Positions 5,859 through 6,283 of a DNA stretch of 6,283 nt are shown one piece after another; positions within the stretch are counted from its first letter, which is position 1; every line of letters begins with the position of its first letter. Under the pieces are notes generated by a model. It was not told the origin of the DNA, did not search any database, and worked only from the letters and a program-made list of their open reading frames with translations. The stretch comes from Synergistales bacterium. Its GTDB lineage: Bacteria; Synergistota; Synergistia; Synergistales; Synergistaceae. The stretch lies in NCBI GenBank assembly GCA_026002695.1, contig BOCB01000070.1, positions 1 through 6,283 of the forward strand, read 5' to 3'. Both the position numbers and the translations under genes were made by a program.

Positions 5859-6283
5859 TTACTGAGTATCTTCCATACTATTGAAATACTCGGTTAGGTC
5901 GCCTGTCGATGTCGCTATGCTGAACTCGCTCGATGACGAGGAGGATGAGCCAACGAGTTCTCCGGCTCCCGTCTGGTCACCGCTGCCGAAGTATAGTTCG
6001 GCAACCGCTATCTCAACATCGAGCTGCTCGCTATAGTAATCTCCGGGTGATGTTGTTTCAGGCTCATTATTGATCCCTCCGAAACTAAACGGACTGAAGA
6101 GCAACGACATGGTTCCCGCTACTTCCTGCTCCCACTCCTCACCACCGGATGAGGAACTTGCCGTTGGCGCAGTGCTAAACGGCGCTTTAATTCCGTCTGA
6201 GATGTCGTTGACGTCTGAGCGGCTCCATATTGTGCCGTCATCAAATTCTACGTCGGTAAGCTGATAATTCGAGGACGAATGCC
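5859..6283 (-). CDS. C-terminal end of a secreted RTX-related protein, probable type I secretion cargo (start outside window)
   Basis: The frame is open from the right edge to the TAA at 5861-5859, giving the last 140 residues of a longer protein. Near the window edge it has YQLTDVEFDDGTIWSRSDV (about 6264-6210). This resembles the short FxDGTxW motif of the haemolysin-type calcium-binding-related family (Pfam HCBP_related), which accompanies RTX repeats in type I secreted proteins. No GGxGxDxLx nonapeptide is visible, but those would lie further upstream. The last 108 residues have no Lys, Arg, His or Cys and about 18 Asp/Glu, with serine runs at 6147-6158 (4 Ser) and 5928-5948 (7 Ser). Type I cargoes carry an uncleaved C-terminal export signal, often poor in basic residues, so the end (GDLTEYFNSMEDTQ) probably contains it. 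It stands first before its exporter, as a cognate cargo would. The ATG at 6110 is internal. Toxin, adhesin or enzyme cannot be decided from this piece. Confidence 0.78.
   Translation of the reverse strand, partial: HSSSNYQLTDVEFDDGTIWSRSDVNDISDGIKAPFSTAPTASSSSGGEEWEQEVAGTMSLLFSPFSFGGINNEPETTSPGDYYSEQLDVEIAVAELYFGSGDQTGAGELVGSSSSSSSEFSIATSTGDLTEYFNSMEDTQ

Noticed and set aside
5859..6110. A separate small 83-residue gene starting at the ATG at 6110
   Set aside because: The frame stays open upstream to the window edge and the upstream part encodes a recognisable FDDGTIW-like motif, so this Met is internal to a larger protein.

Overview
The window carries most of a type I (RTX-type) protein secretion locus, read leftwards on the minus strand, with a phage-type integrase facing it from the left edge. 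Promoter-proximal to distal on the minus strand, the locus holds: the 3' end of a large, probably RTX-related secreted protein (140 residues in the window, gene cut by the right edge); an HlyB-like ABC exporter with an inactive C39-like domain; an HlyD-like periplasmic adaptor; and a TolC-family outer-membrane channel. The genes are tightly packed: 47 bp from substrate stop to exporter start, 6 bp from exporter to adaptor, and a 4-base ATGA overlap from adaptor to channel. This looks like one transcription unit that encodes a cargo together with all three parts of its export channel. The operon promoter is not in the window and must lie beyond the right edge.

The host is a diderm (Gram-negative) bacterium, because a TolC channel with a signal peptide and an HlyB/HlyD pair need an outer membrane. 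The standard code is used (TGA and TAA both act as stops). HlyB and HlyD resemble the E. coli haemolysin exporter closely along their length, but tolC is linked here and no HlyC-like acyltransferase is visible. I cannot name the taxon from this sequence.

The left end (to base 770) is the C-terminal part of a tyrosine recombinase with all six catalytic residues present. A 122-bp convergent gap (771-892) separates it from the channel gene and contains only short inverted and tandem repeats. The juxtaposition suggests a genomic island or an old integration site, but no attachment-site pair can be shown.

Three points merit most attention. The first is a perfect 12-bp inverted repeat (5717-5748) inside the first codons of the exporter gene, which forms a strong hairpin followed by a U-rich stretch in the mRNA. 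The second is a 108-residue C-terminal tail on the secreted protein with no Lys, Arg, His or Cys. The third is an acidic, serine-rich N-terminal extension on the exporter that HlyB lacks. I see no wholly new system; the locus is a recognisable type I secretion operon with unusual details.
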